64,000 nt of DNA, taken from contig OX442314.1 in assembly GCA_949358305.1 (NCBI GenBank), positions 50,476,581-50,540,580 of the forward strand, in the 5' to 3' direction. The notes under the pieces are model-generated. The model was not told where the DNA came from. It worked only from the letters and a program-made list of their open reading frames with translations, and made no database searches. Positions 20,213 to 30,190 of this stretch are shown in pieces; position 1 is the stretch's first letter, and every line of letters starts with the position of its first letter. The stretch comes from Strigamia acuminata (lineage: Eukaryota > Arthropoda > Chilopoda > Geophilomorpha > Linotaeniidae). The translations under genes were made by a program, and so were the position numbers.

Positions 20213-20395
20213 CCTAATGCCTACTCCGAGTTAGTTGAGCCAACTGAAACACTAGTCCAGCCAACCGCGAATCTCCGAGGTGTGCGGAGAAGACGCACGG
20301 CGAGCTCGGATGAGCCTAGGACCGAGCCGCCTCCACAGCGTAGTCGTTCAACTAGGAATATCGCGAGGACTTTAGTTAACGCTCTACGTAGCTGA
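20186..20395 (+). CDS. Open frame with basic SR/RS-type segment, unassigned
   Basis: A 69-codon open plus-strand frame without ATG begins inside the MITE's right end and ends TGA at 20393. It includes GVRRRRTASSDEPRTEPPPQ followed by RSRSTRNIARTLVNALRS. The composition resembles the tail of a retroelement polyprotein, but no domain proves it. It may be a remnant exon or a chance frame. Confidence 0.2.
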   Translation, partial: SLLAEEPPVPNAYSELVEPTETLVQPTANLRGVRRRRTASSDEPRTEPPPQRSRSTRNIARTLVNALRS

Positions 20396-21436
20396 CCAAA
20401 TAGCTGTACCACTGAATTTGGATGACGAAATTGCCATGACACCGCACTCGGACACGGCCCGCTTTTTTAATGACAATAAACAAGTCACAAGGTCAATCAT
20501 TCAATTCAGTTGGCATTTTCTTATCCATGTTAGTCATACGTATATCATAACCTCAACTTTAGGCCCGATTTCACTGTAAATTGTAACAATCCTTAGCTTT
20601 GTACTGTATCAATCGTTGCTACGAACTTGTTTCCTAGCAACTCCACTCGAAAAAAGATTTCAGTCACATCTATATTCACACTCGAGTGGACCTTCCGTTT
20701 CTTCTGGGGGTTTGATTCCATTTTAGGCCCGAGCGCTTCTGCATACCATGAAGTCTGGTCCTGCTTACACTAGCTGCATTCAAAAACACTAAAATGTATT
20801 GAGTTTACTTCAATTTTGAACCAAAAATGACATCATTTCCTGTTTAAACCCTTGTTAAAACTTAAAATACATTTAAACTAAAATTGTTATTTTAATTTTT
20901 GAATGCAGCCACTGATTTGTGGTGGGACAACAATACTACAATAGGCACAGTCCAGAAGAAACCAGCTGGCCACCGAGGATGAAGGCAAATTCAGTAAAAA
21001 ACGATAAACTTTGTGAGTTGCGTTTAGATTGTGTCCATGACGTTGCAATGGCCGAATGGCGGCAAGTTTAGATGATAAGAAAAACGTCAAGTTGATTCAT
21101 CCATTGAAACCGATTTCCTCATCCGCATTGGCACTTCTGGCATGACGGTGCATGCTACGAATGTGGAAAATAAGGCTATCGTGCAGGACAGTCTGGACCA
21201 GTTCAACCTAGACTGGACAACGCCATGTTGGATTTTTGCAAAACTGTGTTACTGGCTTTTGATTCAAATTTAAATGTTTTATTAATCTCATTTGCTTATG
21301 CTTTTTAATATGTTAGTATTGGTCATTGTTAATAGTTTATTCTTTTTGAATGTTCAACCACCAAGCTAGGATGATTGCTGCGCTCTGATTGGCTGATGCC
21401 GAAATCAGTGCACAATACTCGTTTTTGCCCGATTTC
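20396..21436. other. Intergenic stretch
   Basis: A frame of about 62 codons ends in TAA near 21271 and includes DFLIRIGTSGMTVHATN; I do not recognise it. Nothing else here can be supported. Confidence 0.25.
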
Positions 21437-21745
21437 ATGCCTTTAGAGTTATTTATCAATTTAGTTACTATTGTTTATTACATTCGTGATGTTCTTGTAA
21501 TTCTTTTAGTGTTTTTGATTCTGTTTACAATGCTATTTTCACTTAATTCCCAATTTACTGTAATTGGAGAGTATTTAGAGAAATACCCGGATCCAGAGAA
21601 GTATTTTCAGAATGACAGAGGCAAGATGTCTGAATTATACAAACGACATGTTGATCCTTATGTTCAGAATCAATTTCGATATGCAAAGCATAACCATTTG
21701 TTGGATATTATGAAATACAAATTTATAAAGTGGGGAGGAATGTAG
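21437..21745 (+). CDS. Small putative membrane protein
   Basis: The open frame starts at 21389 with TTG; the first ATG is at 21437, giving 102 residues. It has one strongly hydrophobic segment (VLVILLVFLILFTMLFS, about residues 19-36), followed by a hydrophilic, basic and acidic tail with YLEKYPDPEKYFQNDRG. The layout, a single N-terminal membrane segment and a soluble tail, is protein-like. There is no homologue I recognise and no clear splice or polyA context. A chance ORF cannot be excluded. Confidence 0.3.
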   Translation: MPLELFINLVTIVYYIRDVLVILLVFLILFTMLFSLNSQFTVIGEYLEKYPDPEKYFQNDRGKMSELYKRHVDPYVQNQFRYAKHNHLLDIMKYKFIKWGGM

Positions 21746-22005
21746 TGTATTTACATAAAGCGCCTTGATAAATTATAATAAGACTTTATAAACTGTTATA
21801 AACAGTGAATTGTTGAGATTGAAACTATGCAAAGGTTACCAAGGAAATTAGAGTAAATAAACAGTCGACATTGTTTGTGTGAAAATTGAAATTATTTTAG
21901 CTAAATAATTAAATGTTTCAAGTCAAATTGAATTTTTTTAGCTAAAATTGATTTCTTTTTTGTTTTTTTTAAAATTTGAAATTTTTAATTTTCTATCCTT
22001 TCTAG

Positions 22006-22227
22006 CATAACGCCCTAATTCTAGCTAAAGTATTAACTAAAGCGGAGAAAAACAAAGAGAAATGGATGCAGTTTGCTGTACCAACAAAATTTTTAACTTC
22101 AACAAGCACAAAAGCAAAAATACTCAAAAGCACTTTAAGGGCCACAACTTCAAGTTATGTGCGACCACCGGCCACTCTTTGCAGACCTGTGGACGCCACT
22201 CGCCGACCTGCAACCTCACGACAATAA
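22006..22227 (+). CDS. Candidate terminal exon, unassigned
   Basis: After a good acceptor (a T-rich tract ending CTATCCTTTCTAG at 22005) a frame stays open for 73 codons to TAA at 22225, which overlaps an AATAAA signal. The peptide begins HNALILAKVLTKAEKNKEKW and ends Arg/Pro-rich (RPVDATRRPATSRQ). I do not recognise it. The acceptor plus immediate polyA signal is why it is listed. The upstream exon is not obvious. Confidence 0.28.
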   Translation, partial: HNALILAKVLTKAEKNKEKWMQFAVPTKFLTSTSTKAKILKSTLRATTSSYVRPPATLCRPVDATRRPATSRQ

Positions 22228-22289
22228 ATAACGCCCAATGAAAATAATAATAAAATTTTGTGGTCTCACACAATTATTGTTATTGTTAT

Positions 22290-23215
22290 TATCTCGAGCG
22301 GAAAATACTAATAACCAGACAAATTTGTAAAACAATTTGTTTTACCAATTTGTCTGTTTGAACTCAGCAAATTCTACTCTGCTGTGAATCTATAAAAGGA
22401 GACAAAAGTAAATGCTGAGTTACGCCACAACCAAGGTCCATACCCACGACCCTGGCTGCATGCTAGCTGAGATTTCCACCATAGCTGCGATCCATACCCA
22501 CAATCTAGCTATAGCATTGAGGTACACATGATGAGTATTTACCGTACCTAGATTTCGTAATTCCATCTATTATTATTACACAAGAGAAGAAGATCGAGAT
22601 ATGGCCGATTTTCTGAAGGCAAAAAACCACAAATACACGAGAGGAATCCCAACTTGGAAATTGCGATGGAAAGAGACCCATACCCATGGTCCCGGCTACA
22701 GTCTTCTCACGGTCACACGACCGTCACTAGACACCCGGACACAGAAATTGTTCCATGCCCAGTATGTTGCCAATGCAGGTTCTCATAGGCCTGCAGATAG
22801 TAGAGGCGGCTGGTCTGTGTAAAATGATACACAACCAGCCAGAAGCAGAAGTAGTAAAAAGGGCTCAAGTAAGTACAAGTTTCAGCAAAACATATCTTGA
22901 CAAAAGTGAGCCATTTCCGGTTTGCATGGAAATATAAAGGTAGTTGGACTATTGCTCCAATGAGGATGTTGGTCACTAAAATCTCTCCAATCCTTGCTTG
23001 CAGGGATTGGATACACAGAGCACTAGATCTCTACTAGGTCAATACAAGAACTGGATACTCAGGTCACCTTTGGGTGAGGTCTTTTTGTTCTAAACTGAAC
23101 TCAGTGCAGGTGCGAGGGGAGGTTAATTGTTTGTTAATCCTTGGAAATTAGTAGTTCTTGTTTTACGTTCTTCATAAGTTGATAAATAAATGCATTTCAT
23201 GTATTTATTTACCGT
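22290..23215. repeat. Dispersed hairpin-rich repeat, copy B
   Basis: Collinear with copy A at 10370-11040 through short conserved blocks. It also contains hairpins: 22987-22993 with 23004-23010 (7 bp), 22913-22918 with 22928-22933 (6 bp), and 23184-23210 (12 bp with one G-T wobble, loop TTC). Some paired positions differ from copy A on both sides of the stem. Noncoding. Confidence 0.6.
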
Positions 23216-25847
23216 AGTTGTATTTGTATTATTTATATTTTGTTTTTCTCTTCACAGCCAATTCCATGTACTTGTATAGTTTACATGTCCATGCTTTGAG
23301 AAACATTACGTGGTATTATTTCACTTTATCTCACACAGTTCACATTTGATTGTAATTATTTCTATCTCGAGCCGTCATCGTCACATACGTATTACAACTT
23401 AAGTTAATAGATAATAAGAATAAAATTAAAAATTTTCAGTCAACATAGCTACCGAGCACCCATTTCATTAGAACACCGTTTCTCAAATCGTGGGGCCAAT
23501 TCCAATTTACTGCATGTAGTTGGTTGCAATACACGAGCAAAGCACATCAAAAGTTTCAAAACCACAAAAATCAGTCAAAATCTACAAAAAACAAAGAAAA
23601 TTCACGGAAAAAACCTCCAAAAACCAGCCAAAACCCTAAAAAAAATTGAGGTTGTAGCTATTGTAAGTCCCCAAAGTGATGGAATTTTGTAGGATGGGAA
23701 AAATTTAATGCGGAAGATCGCCTTTCTTAAAAATAAGAATTCTTTCATTTTAGGTCGGTAATAATTAATAAGATTATTTGAGTGACAAAAATGCATTTTT
23801 TTTAAATGATGCTTGTCAACAATTGCCTTTCCCAGATGTGATTAGGACGGTTTTGAATTGCGCGGCAATTATCGATGGAAGCTGGTTCTTGTACCTGCCC
23901 GGTGGTGAGCGCGGTGAGCGCACACAGGAGGGTGGTTGTATGCACTCCAGGCACACAAGTTAACACAAATTCAATTTTCCGGGGAGTTTTTGAGTCGTAA
24001 AAAGAAAGACAGAAAGCTTAGCTGTCACTGGAATCAGAAACAACAGGAATCTCAAAAGAGAACGCGTATTATCCCGATGCGTTGGTAATGCCAAGCACTG
24101 CTCAACAATTACCGGAATCGAAAACAACACGAACCCAACGAGAATACGCAAATTATCCTGATGCGTCAGTAACGCCAAACTGTGCCGAATCAGGCTAAAG
24201 CCCCTCGTAAGCAGGGCGGCCAAAGAAAGCCAAAACACAAAAAAGGTGGAAAAAACAAAGGAATCCCAAGTGGATTAAAATATGTGTGCGGTAGTTAAAC
24301 ACAGGATAATGAAAGCTTAGTGGTCTCCAAATCGGTCCTCACTAAGTTGAAACAAATGCAGAGTGGCAGCATTCAGGAGTCAAGCAAGCGTTTAAAGCAT
24401 ACAGGCTCAAGCCAGAACAAGACTGTCCGATACGCAAATTGCGATGCAGATAATTCGTCACCATTTTTCCCAGAATAAATGAAGAAATAAAAAACACTGC
24501 CGCTAACACTAAACTCAAATCCTAAACATTCACAAGACGTGAAAAATTAACCAAAATCAAACCATCGTAAAACAATGATACAAATATACGATACGAAATG
24601 ATAAAACCATCCGCTCACAATCCAAGCTTAATCCAGTGTAACTACAATCTAACAAGAAGAAATCAATTTTAGAATTGAGAAAAATGCCTTCATTCATCAA
24701 CCGCAACACTACACATGAAATTTAAAACATTTCAAAAATTAATGAAAATTGAGTGAAAATAAACTTTTTTAAAAAAAAGAAATCATCCACACCCAAAATT
24801 AGAATAAAATAATACCAGCTTGAAAGCTCAAATAAAATCTCAAATGCTACAATTTTCTATAGTAACATTACGTCTGGGTAACCAAAATGCGTATTCGAAT
24901 GCAGGCTTACAACACCAAATGATTTGACATCCTTTATCCCAGTATAAATGAATAAACAGGGAGAAATCTTAACCAAACCAAACTATCGTCTCAAAATCCT
25001 ATCTTAATCCGGTTCCTTGGTTATGCGTAATAAATACGATCGAAAAACAATGGTGATTCTGAAAATTAACGAACACACAAAAATGCATGAATTCGAGAAA
25101 AAACATGAAATGAAAATGGCGTGCAAAATGACATTTTCGACCATGAACAAATGTTAACTCGAATCAAACCATCGACTAGTAATCCAGCCTTAATCTACTA
25201 CCTCGGTTATTCATTGATTATAAACTGCATAAATACGACGGAAAAACCATGGGAAATTGCGACAAATACCGAACCGAAAATGCTTCGATGCGAGTAGAAA
25301 CAACGGCTGGAAACGACGCCCGAAATAGAGGATGAAACACGTGATCTCTGCTATTGGTTGGAATTAATGCGAGGAAAATGCGTCATTCTCCTTGTTCCCT
25401 CCAGAGCGGCGCTGCGACTCGGTGAGAGGGAATTTTGAATTTTGATAAATGAGAAATTAGAATGTGAAAGTCATGAGTATTGGATCAATAAACAAACATC
25501 GGTTGCCATAGAAACATTAACGCCACTGTCCCGTCACGGGATTTAAAAAAATTTCACGCAGATTCGGTTCATTTATAAAACCTAATTTGAAAACGAACAG
25601 AAAAGTGCAAATATGCTAAAAGCTACTTTAATTTCCGAGCAAATTGAATAAAAATCTCTTTTTCTTCATTCTAAATTGTAATAAAATCATAGAACAACGG
25701 AAGCACGTCATCTGAAACATATAATTTTCCAGACATAAAAATGGCATTTCAAACTCTGTACAATAGTTTTAGCTTCAAATAAAAATATCAATTAGTTACA
25801 GAGTAATTACATTACATTACATCACCCTGTATTAATACAAATATAGT
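23216..25847. other. AT-rich intergenic region
   Basis: No gene supported. Two diverged direct repeats of about 75 bp at 24030-24185 (each with AATTAYCCxGATGCGT- and CGCAAATTATCCTGATGCGT-like blocks) lie in an open frame and may be a gene remnant. The remainder is low complexity. Confidence 0.3.
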
Positions 25848-26255
25848 TTACCGAAGCCATTCATGTTTGAGGCATTCTTTTGCTGAAGACCGACAATTTG
25901 GATGAAGTGCTAACTTGGGAAGTAAAAAATCAACAATTTGTCGGTCTCAACAGCATCCCAATTGTACACCTCACTCAGCACTTGATCAAGTTTCAACGAT
26001 TTGATATGAGGAAGTTCACCTTTCCCAGTGAAAAATGATCAAGAATATCCGTTACAGAATGCCATCCGTTTTGGTATACCACCCAACGCCATCAACGCCA
26101 GGTGATTCTCATCGTCCGACAAAAAGTTATTTTCAAAATTGGGCGGAAATAGATAATCACCAATCGCCAACTCAAACACCATGCAAGCTGTGCTCCAAAT
26201 GTCAGCAAACGTGCCATAACTCCCAGTATATTCGAGAGAGCGATAAGACCGCGTC
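25848..26255 (-). pseudogene. SR-protein kinase (SRPK-type) C-terminal pseudogene
   Basis: The minus-strand translation gives TRSYRSLEYTGSYGTFADIW, then STACMVFELAIGDYLFPP and DDENHLALM, matching the C-lobe of SRPK kinases (activation-loop end YRSLE, subdomain IX ADIWSTACM.FELATGDYLF). A stop interrupts after FCNGYS; homology continues with FFTGKGELPHIKSLK. It then shifts frame before the C-terminal DFLLPKLALHP segment and KECLKHEWLR, ending TAA at 25848-25850. SRPKs phosphorylate SR splicing factors in the cytoplasm and nucleus. The copy is 5'-truncated, has at least one stop and one frameshift, and shows no introns, so a dead processed copy is most likely. It is not a functional kinase as read. 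Confidence 0.82.
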
Positions 26256-27058
26256 TATATAAGGTCGGAAAAGTGGTGCTCCACCAAACACGAATTTCTA
26301 AGATCGGCTATCGTAACTAGTGTGACTGGTATGGTCTTGGCCAAGGTAACCCGGGGACTGGTTATCCTGGTTTGGGACGCATACTCACGTAACAATGACA
26401 AGGAGACTCTATATTGCTGGTTGTTGGCCTTTAATATCGTTGTCTAGGGGTTGGAAAATCCCGTCACCCGTTGCAGGGGTGCCAGTACACACAGGGCGTG
26501 AGCCCCATGCGTAACATGGTTGGTTAAACATAACATTCATGTCGTACTTACCTAGTACGACCCACGCAGCCACTCATGGAGGATGGAGTATGGGACACGC
26601 CATACTACTGAGCTTTGCCGTGGTGAATGGTGAGGAGAGCAGAGTTAGCATAGGGCAGGGTTGCCCTTGCTCACGTCAGGCCTTGGACACATCTTGTCTT
26701 GTTGGTGGTCACTGCTCCTCTTTTCTCCACCTCTCTCTCACATGTCGCCTCACCACACCACTCAGCTCCTTCCTCCCCCATACTGGGTCAGTCCACCCAC
26801 AACTTGGGGCCATAGGACGGTGTGGCAGTGACGCAGGTCACCGTGGGTGGCCAAGCAGTCAAATTTTCCCCCGCAGACCTGATACAAAGCTGGCACAGAA
26901 GTAGTGCGGTATGGGCTGCAGTACAGTACCGGTACTGGCGGTACTGTTCTTCCAGTACAGTACCGCGGATCGTGCCCAATAATGGCTATTATTTGTTTTT
27001 TTTCCTTTCTTTAAATAGTTGTTTTCTTTAATACTGTACTTTTTTATTTTTGTTTTAG
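26256..27058. other. Repeat-like GC-richer stretch with palindromes
   Basis: Noncoding as far as I can see. It includes GTACC-based palindromes: CAGTACCGGTACTG (about 26924-26937) and a 10-bp perfect stem GCGGTACTGT (26938-26947) paired with ACAGTACCGC (26957-26966). The 121-codon ORF at 26539-26904 shows no domain. Confidence 0.35.
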
Positions 27059-27145
27059 ATTCTTATAAAAGAAGTGGATGCATTGGACAAAGATTTATAC
27101 GAGCGACCTAAACCTCGTAGGCGAAAACCTGAAGACAATCGTTAA
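27059..27145 (+). CDS. Candidate terminal exon, 28 codons
   Basis: A strong T-rich acceptor ends TTTTTGTTTTAG at 27058. An open frame reads ILIKEVDALDKDLYERPKPR, then RRKPEDNR, and stops at TAA (27143-27145). The charged, lysine/arginine-rich end looks like a real protein C-terminus. I do not recognise the gene and no upstream exon is obvious nearby. Confidence 0.33.
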   Translation: MLIKEVDALDKDLYERPKPRRRKPEDNR

Positions 27146-28594
27146 TTGTAAAAATCTCAAACTAATCTTACATTAGATGAAACCAAATTACTGCTCGTTA
27201 AATGGATCACCTCCAGTGAAGAAGTCCATGAAGAACTAAAATCTAATTCTTGCAATGCGTAATGAAAAATTTGAAACGAATAGAATGTATTGATTAGGCC
27301 TAGACATTTTAACACAAAGTGACAAAATTTTGCAGTGCTGTTGTGCCAAACATCGCTAAGCCATTTGTTCAGAATTTGTGCAGAAAGCTGTTGTGCACAA
27401 CTTCACCATTTTCCTTCACAATTATACAGTATAGGCAGGCAGAAATTCTGCCCGCACAATTGTGGAAATAGATTGATGACTATGTAAAATATGTAGAATA
27501 AGTTTGTGCACAAAGCTGTTATGCAGAAACTTCATCATTTTCTGCAGAATTATTACGTCAGGCAGAAATCCTGCACAATAGTGAAAAGGTTTTTGTCTTG
27601 AGTTCCCTTGACCCTGTTGTAGAGATGTTAAAATTATTTTTGTATCTTGCTGTTGATAAGAATTTCCCATATGTTGTTTTTGCCTTTTGTTACTCTTAAA
27701 TTTGTATTGAGTATTGTTGGACTTGCATTTCTGATCTTGACAGTGTATACAGCTTAATCTGATTGGCTCATTCTAATTTAGGCTTAACTTGGTTCTGTTC
27801 TTTTTATCGCTGTGATTTATTAAATTAGCGTTAAGTTTTACAGTTCGGTGAAATTGATTATCATTTATGTTTAGATTGTTCTAGTACATGTCGTTTTCTA
27901 GTTACAGGTATTTCTATGCCTGATAGGAATTCCGTGTGTTTCTCTGTACTGTCTGTATGGTTTTGGTTTAAACAATCAAACAAAAATGATTTTTGCTGAT
28001 AGTTTTAATTTTTATTTGCGAATTAAAGGTAGAAAAAACCACGATGTTTGTGGTTTATGAATCCATTTATGCCGTGTTTGATTTTTAAAACCAAACAAAG
28101 ATTGTTTATTTTATTGATTTATTGATTTATTTTATTAATTTTATTGATTTATTCTATTGATTTGTATTCGTATTTCAAATTTGACTAAGTTTTTTAAATG
28201 TTCTGGCATACTATTGTATGCAAAAATCATGAATTTTTTTGTTTTTATTGAATTTTTTCATTTCTTTCATTAAAGATTGTTTTTTTGGGAGAAAATTGAT
28301 TGTTTTACGGCAATTTGTTGATTCGCACGGCAATAAACCAGGCGGTCGAAAACCGGCAAAAACGTCAATTTTCCCTGTCTTAAACACGCTTGAAATTATT
28401 AAATTCTCATTCGGGATGATTTGTGGTGCGTTTTACCACTTTATCCGGCTTAAACTTATTTTTAGGCGCGATTGTTGTTTCGCGACGAATATTTAGCTGC
28501 GCGTGCCGTCAACCTTGCGTTCAAAAATTGGGCGAAAACCTCTGTTTTATTGACGAAATAATGTGTCAAATAGTTTTTTATGGAAATTTGGAAT
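27146..28594. other. AT-rich region containing repeat block X
   Basis: No gene supported. A block at about 28078-28285 is repeated in direct orientation at about 51868-52060. The unique core is ATTTGACTAAGTTTTTTAAA, followed by TGTTCTGGCATACTATTGTA. The short ORFs look like chance. Confidence 0.45.
28078..28285 (+). repeat. Direct repeat block X, left copy
   Basis: Matches 51868-52060 in the same orientation, including an AT-rich TTTATTGATTTATTGATTTA stretch and then about 55 bp of complex sequence (TTCGTATTTCAAATTTGACT and onward). The two copies bracket the capping-enzyme pseudogene and the retrotransposon nest. Confidence 0.65.
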
Positions 28595-29646
28595 GATCCG
28601 CGACAGCTTGCGAAGAAGAACGGTCTCATCGACAAGACCAAAGAAGCGTTTGGTGTCAAAATGAAGGAATTTCGAGGCGTGGCAGAGTCGCGTAGATTTC
28701 TCGGCGACTTTGCGAAACGGTTGCCACACGTGGCAGATGGTTTGATCTATCAACCAACTGCTAGCTCGAATACGAACGTTCTAAGTTGGAGCAATTGCAC
28801 TCCAATCACAGAAGAGCAGCTTCTTGGTGCTGTGGAAAAGAAAACGCTACCACAAGCACAAAAACAAACAACGCGTTCGCAGGCACTAAAACGCCCTCGG
28901 TTTGAGGACAAATGCACTAGTCCTATCAAGGAGGACAAACCACCACATAAGCACGAACGAATGGAACTGCCTACTGATGTCGAGCCGAAAGTGCAAGCTC
29001 CCATTACTGCCGAGTCCGAGGTTCCTATGGTTGAGCCTGAGGTTCCTGTGGTTGAGCCTGAGGTTCCTATGGCCGAGGCTGAGGTTCCTATGGCCGAAGT
29101 TGAGGTTCCTTTGACCGAGGCTGAGGTTCCTTTGTGTGAAAACCGAGGGTTTTACTCAATTATTAATTGTTATCTTTTAATTTGTATCATGTTCATTTTT
29201 AATATTTTCTGATATTTGTTACTTGCATTTTATTTCCCTTTTAAACTCCACCTATTTGTTTAAACATTAGTTTGAGCAATAATCCCTACCTTTTCACCTA
29301 AAAACTCCACATCTTAAACTTCCATTTGACCTTTCTTAGAATAAACTAATTGAGGTCAGGTAACTCTCGCTCACCAATCAGAAAGCGCCACATACCCTTT
29401 TCCCCCCTTTTATATTCTAGTCCTGAAATAAATTACCAGTGTGTTTTTTCTACTACTCAAGAGAAGGTCTCCTTTATTTTATTTCTACATCTACACTTTT
29501 CAACCAAGGACTTTTAGAACAATCTATGAGTGTGATTTCACACTTTGACCGAGCCTGAGGTTCCTTTGACCGAGCCTGAGGTTCCTTTGACCGAGCCTGA
29601 GGTTCCTTTGACCGAGCCTGAGCAGGAAGTCCAAGAGATCAAGACT
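28595..29646 (+). pseudogene. Capping guanylyltransferase-like pseudogene with heptad repeats
   Basis: Homologous to the intact minus-strand gene at 54122-55678. Similarity begins abruptly at GATCCGCGACAGCTTGCG, in the middle of the nucleotidyltransferase domain (DPRQLAKKNGLIDKT). It continues through the ADGLIYQP motif into heptads of the type EVPMxEP/EVPLTEP, and ends at the shared QEVQEIKT. The N-terminal half with the catalytic Lys is absent and a 408-bp solo LTR splits the heptads at 29135-29542. The upstream ATG at 28580 belongs to unrelated flanking DNA. It must have been copied after the heptads arose, so the fused gene has been duplicated or mobilised. Confidence 0.82.
29135..29542 (+). 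mobile_element. Solo LTR, 408 bp, TSD CTTTG
   Basis: Begins TGTGAAAA and ends ATTTCACA. It is flanked by the 5-bp direct repeat CTTTG (29130-29134 and 29543-29547) that belongs to the target heptad sequence. Inside are a TTTATATT box and an AATAAA (about 29428) in plus orientation. It is a typical product of recombination between the two LTRs of a former element. It dates after the pseudogene's heptads. Confidence 0.87.
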
Positions 29647-29828
29647 TGTAACACCAAATTCTGCATTTGTTTCACCACATCAATCCTTTCCTTAATTGCG
29701 CTTTTTCTTACTTTTTGCACAAAAAACAATCTTTTCTTGATTTCTAATTTCGGCCATTTTCGCGGAAAGCCACGTGGTCGGAACTAGTCAAAAATGGTCA
29801 TTTCTGGTGTAAAAAAGTTTGTTTGAAC

Positions 29829-30013
29829 TGGAGTGTTCCGACTCCATTTAATTTTATCGTTATTTTGTGACGCGCCCGCTAACACGAGCGCCCCCTGTAT
29901 TAATTCACGTATTAAATCACTTATGTTAATTTCCAACTAAGACATGGCTGCTTATTTCAACCACTCATAATTTCATCCACTTTCATCAATTATTCGACGA
30001 TAAGAACACATTA
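29829..30013 (+). repeat. 5' LTR of the gag-protease element
   Basis: TGGAGTGTTCC...ACACATTA, 185 bp. The boundary is set by the TSD TGAAC and by alignment to 32244-32428. The ends are TG...TA rather than TG...CA. Confidence 0.92.
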
Positions 30014-30190
30014 TTGGCGACGAGGTATGAATTTCAACAAAGAATCCACGATCTTCTGTGACTTTTTGTGTGTTTTTCTCGTCGTTTGATGTCAAACTGG
30101 ACTTGCTGACCACGCGTTGACCGTTAGGCTTAGCACCTTGTATCGTGAGTTTTTGTGCCGTTTTCATCGAAATTTTTTTTGCCGTGAATT

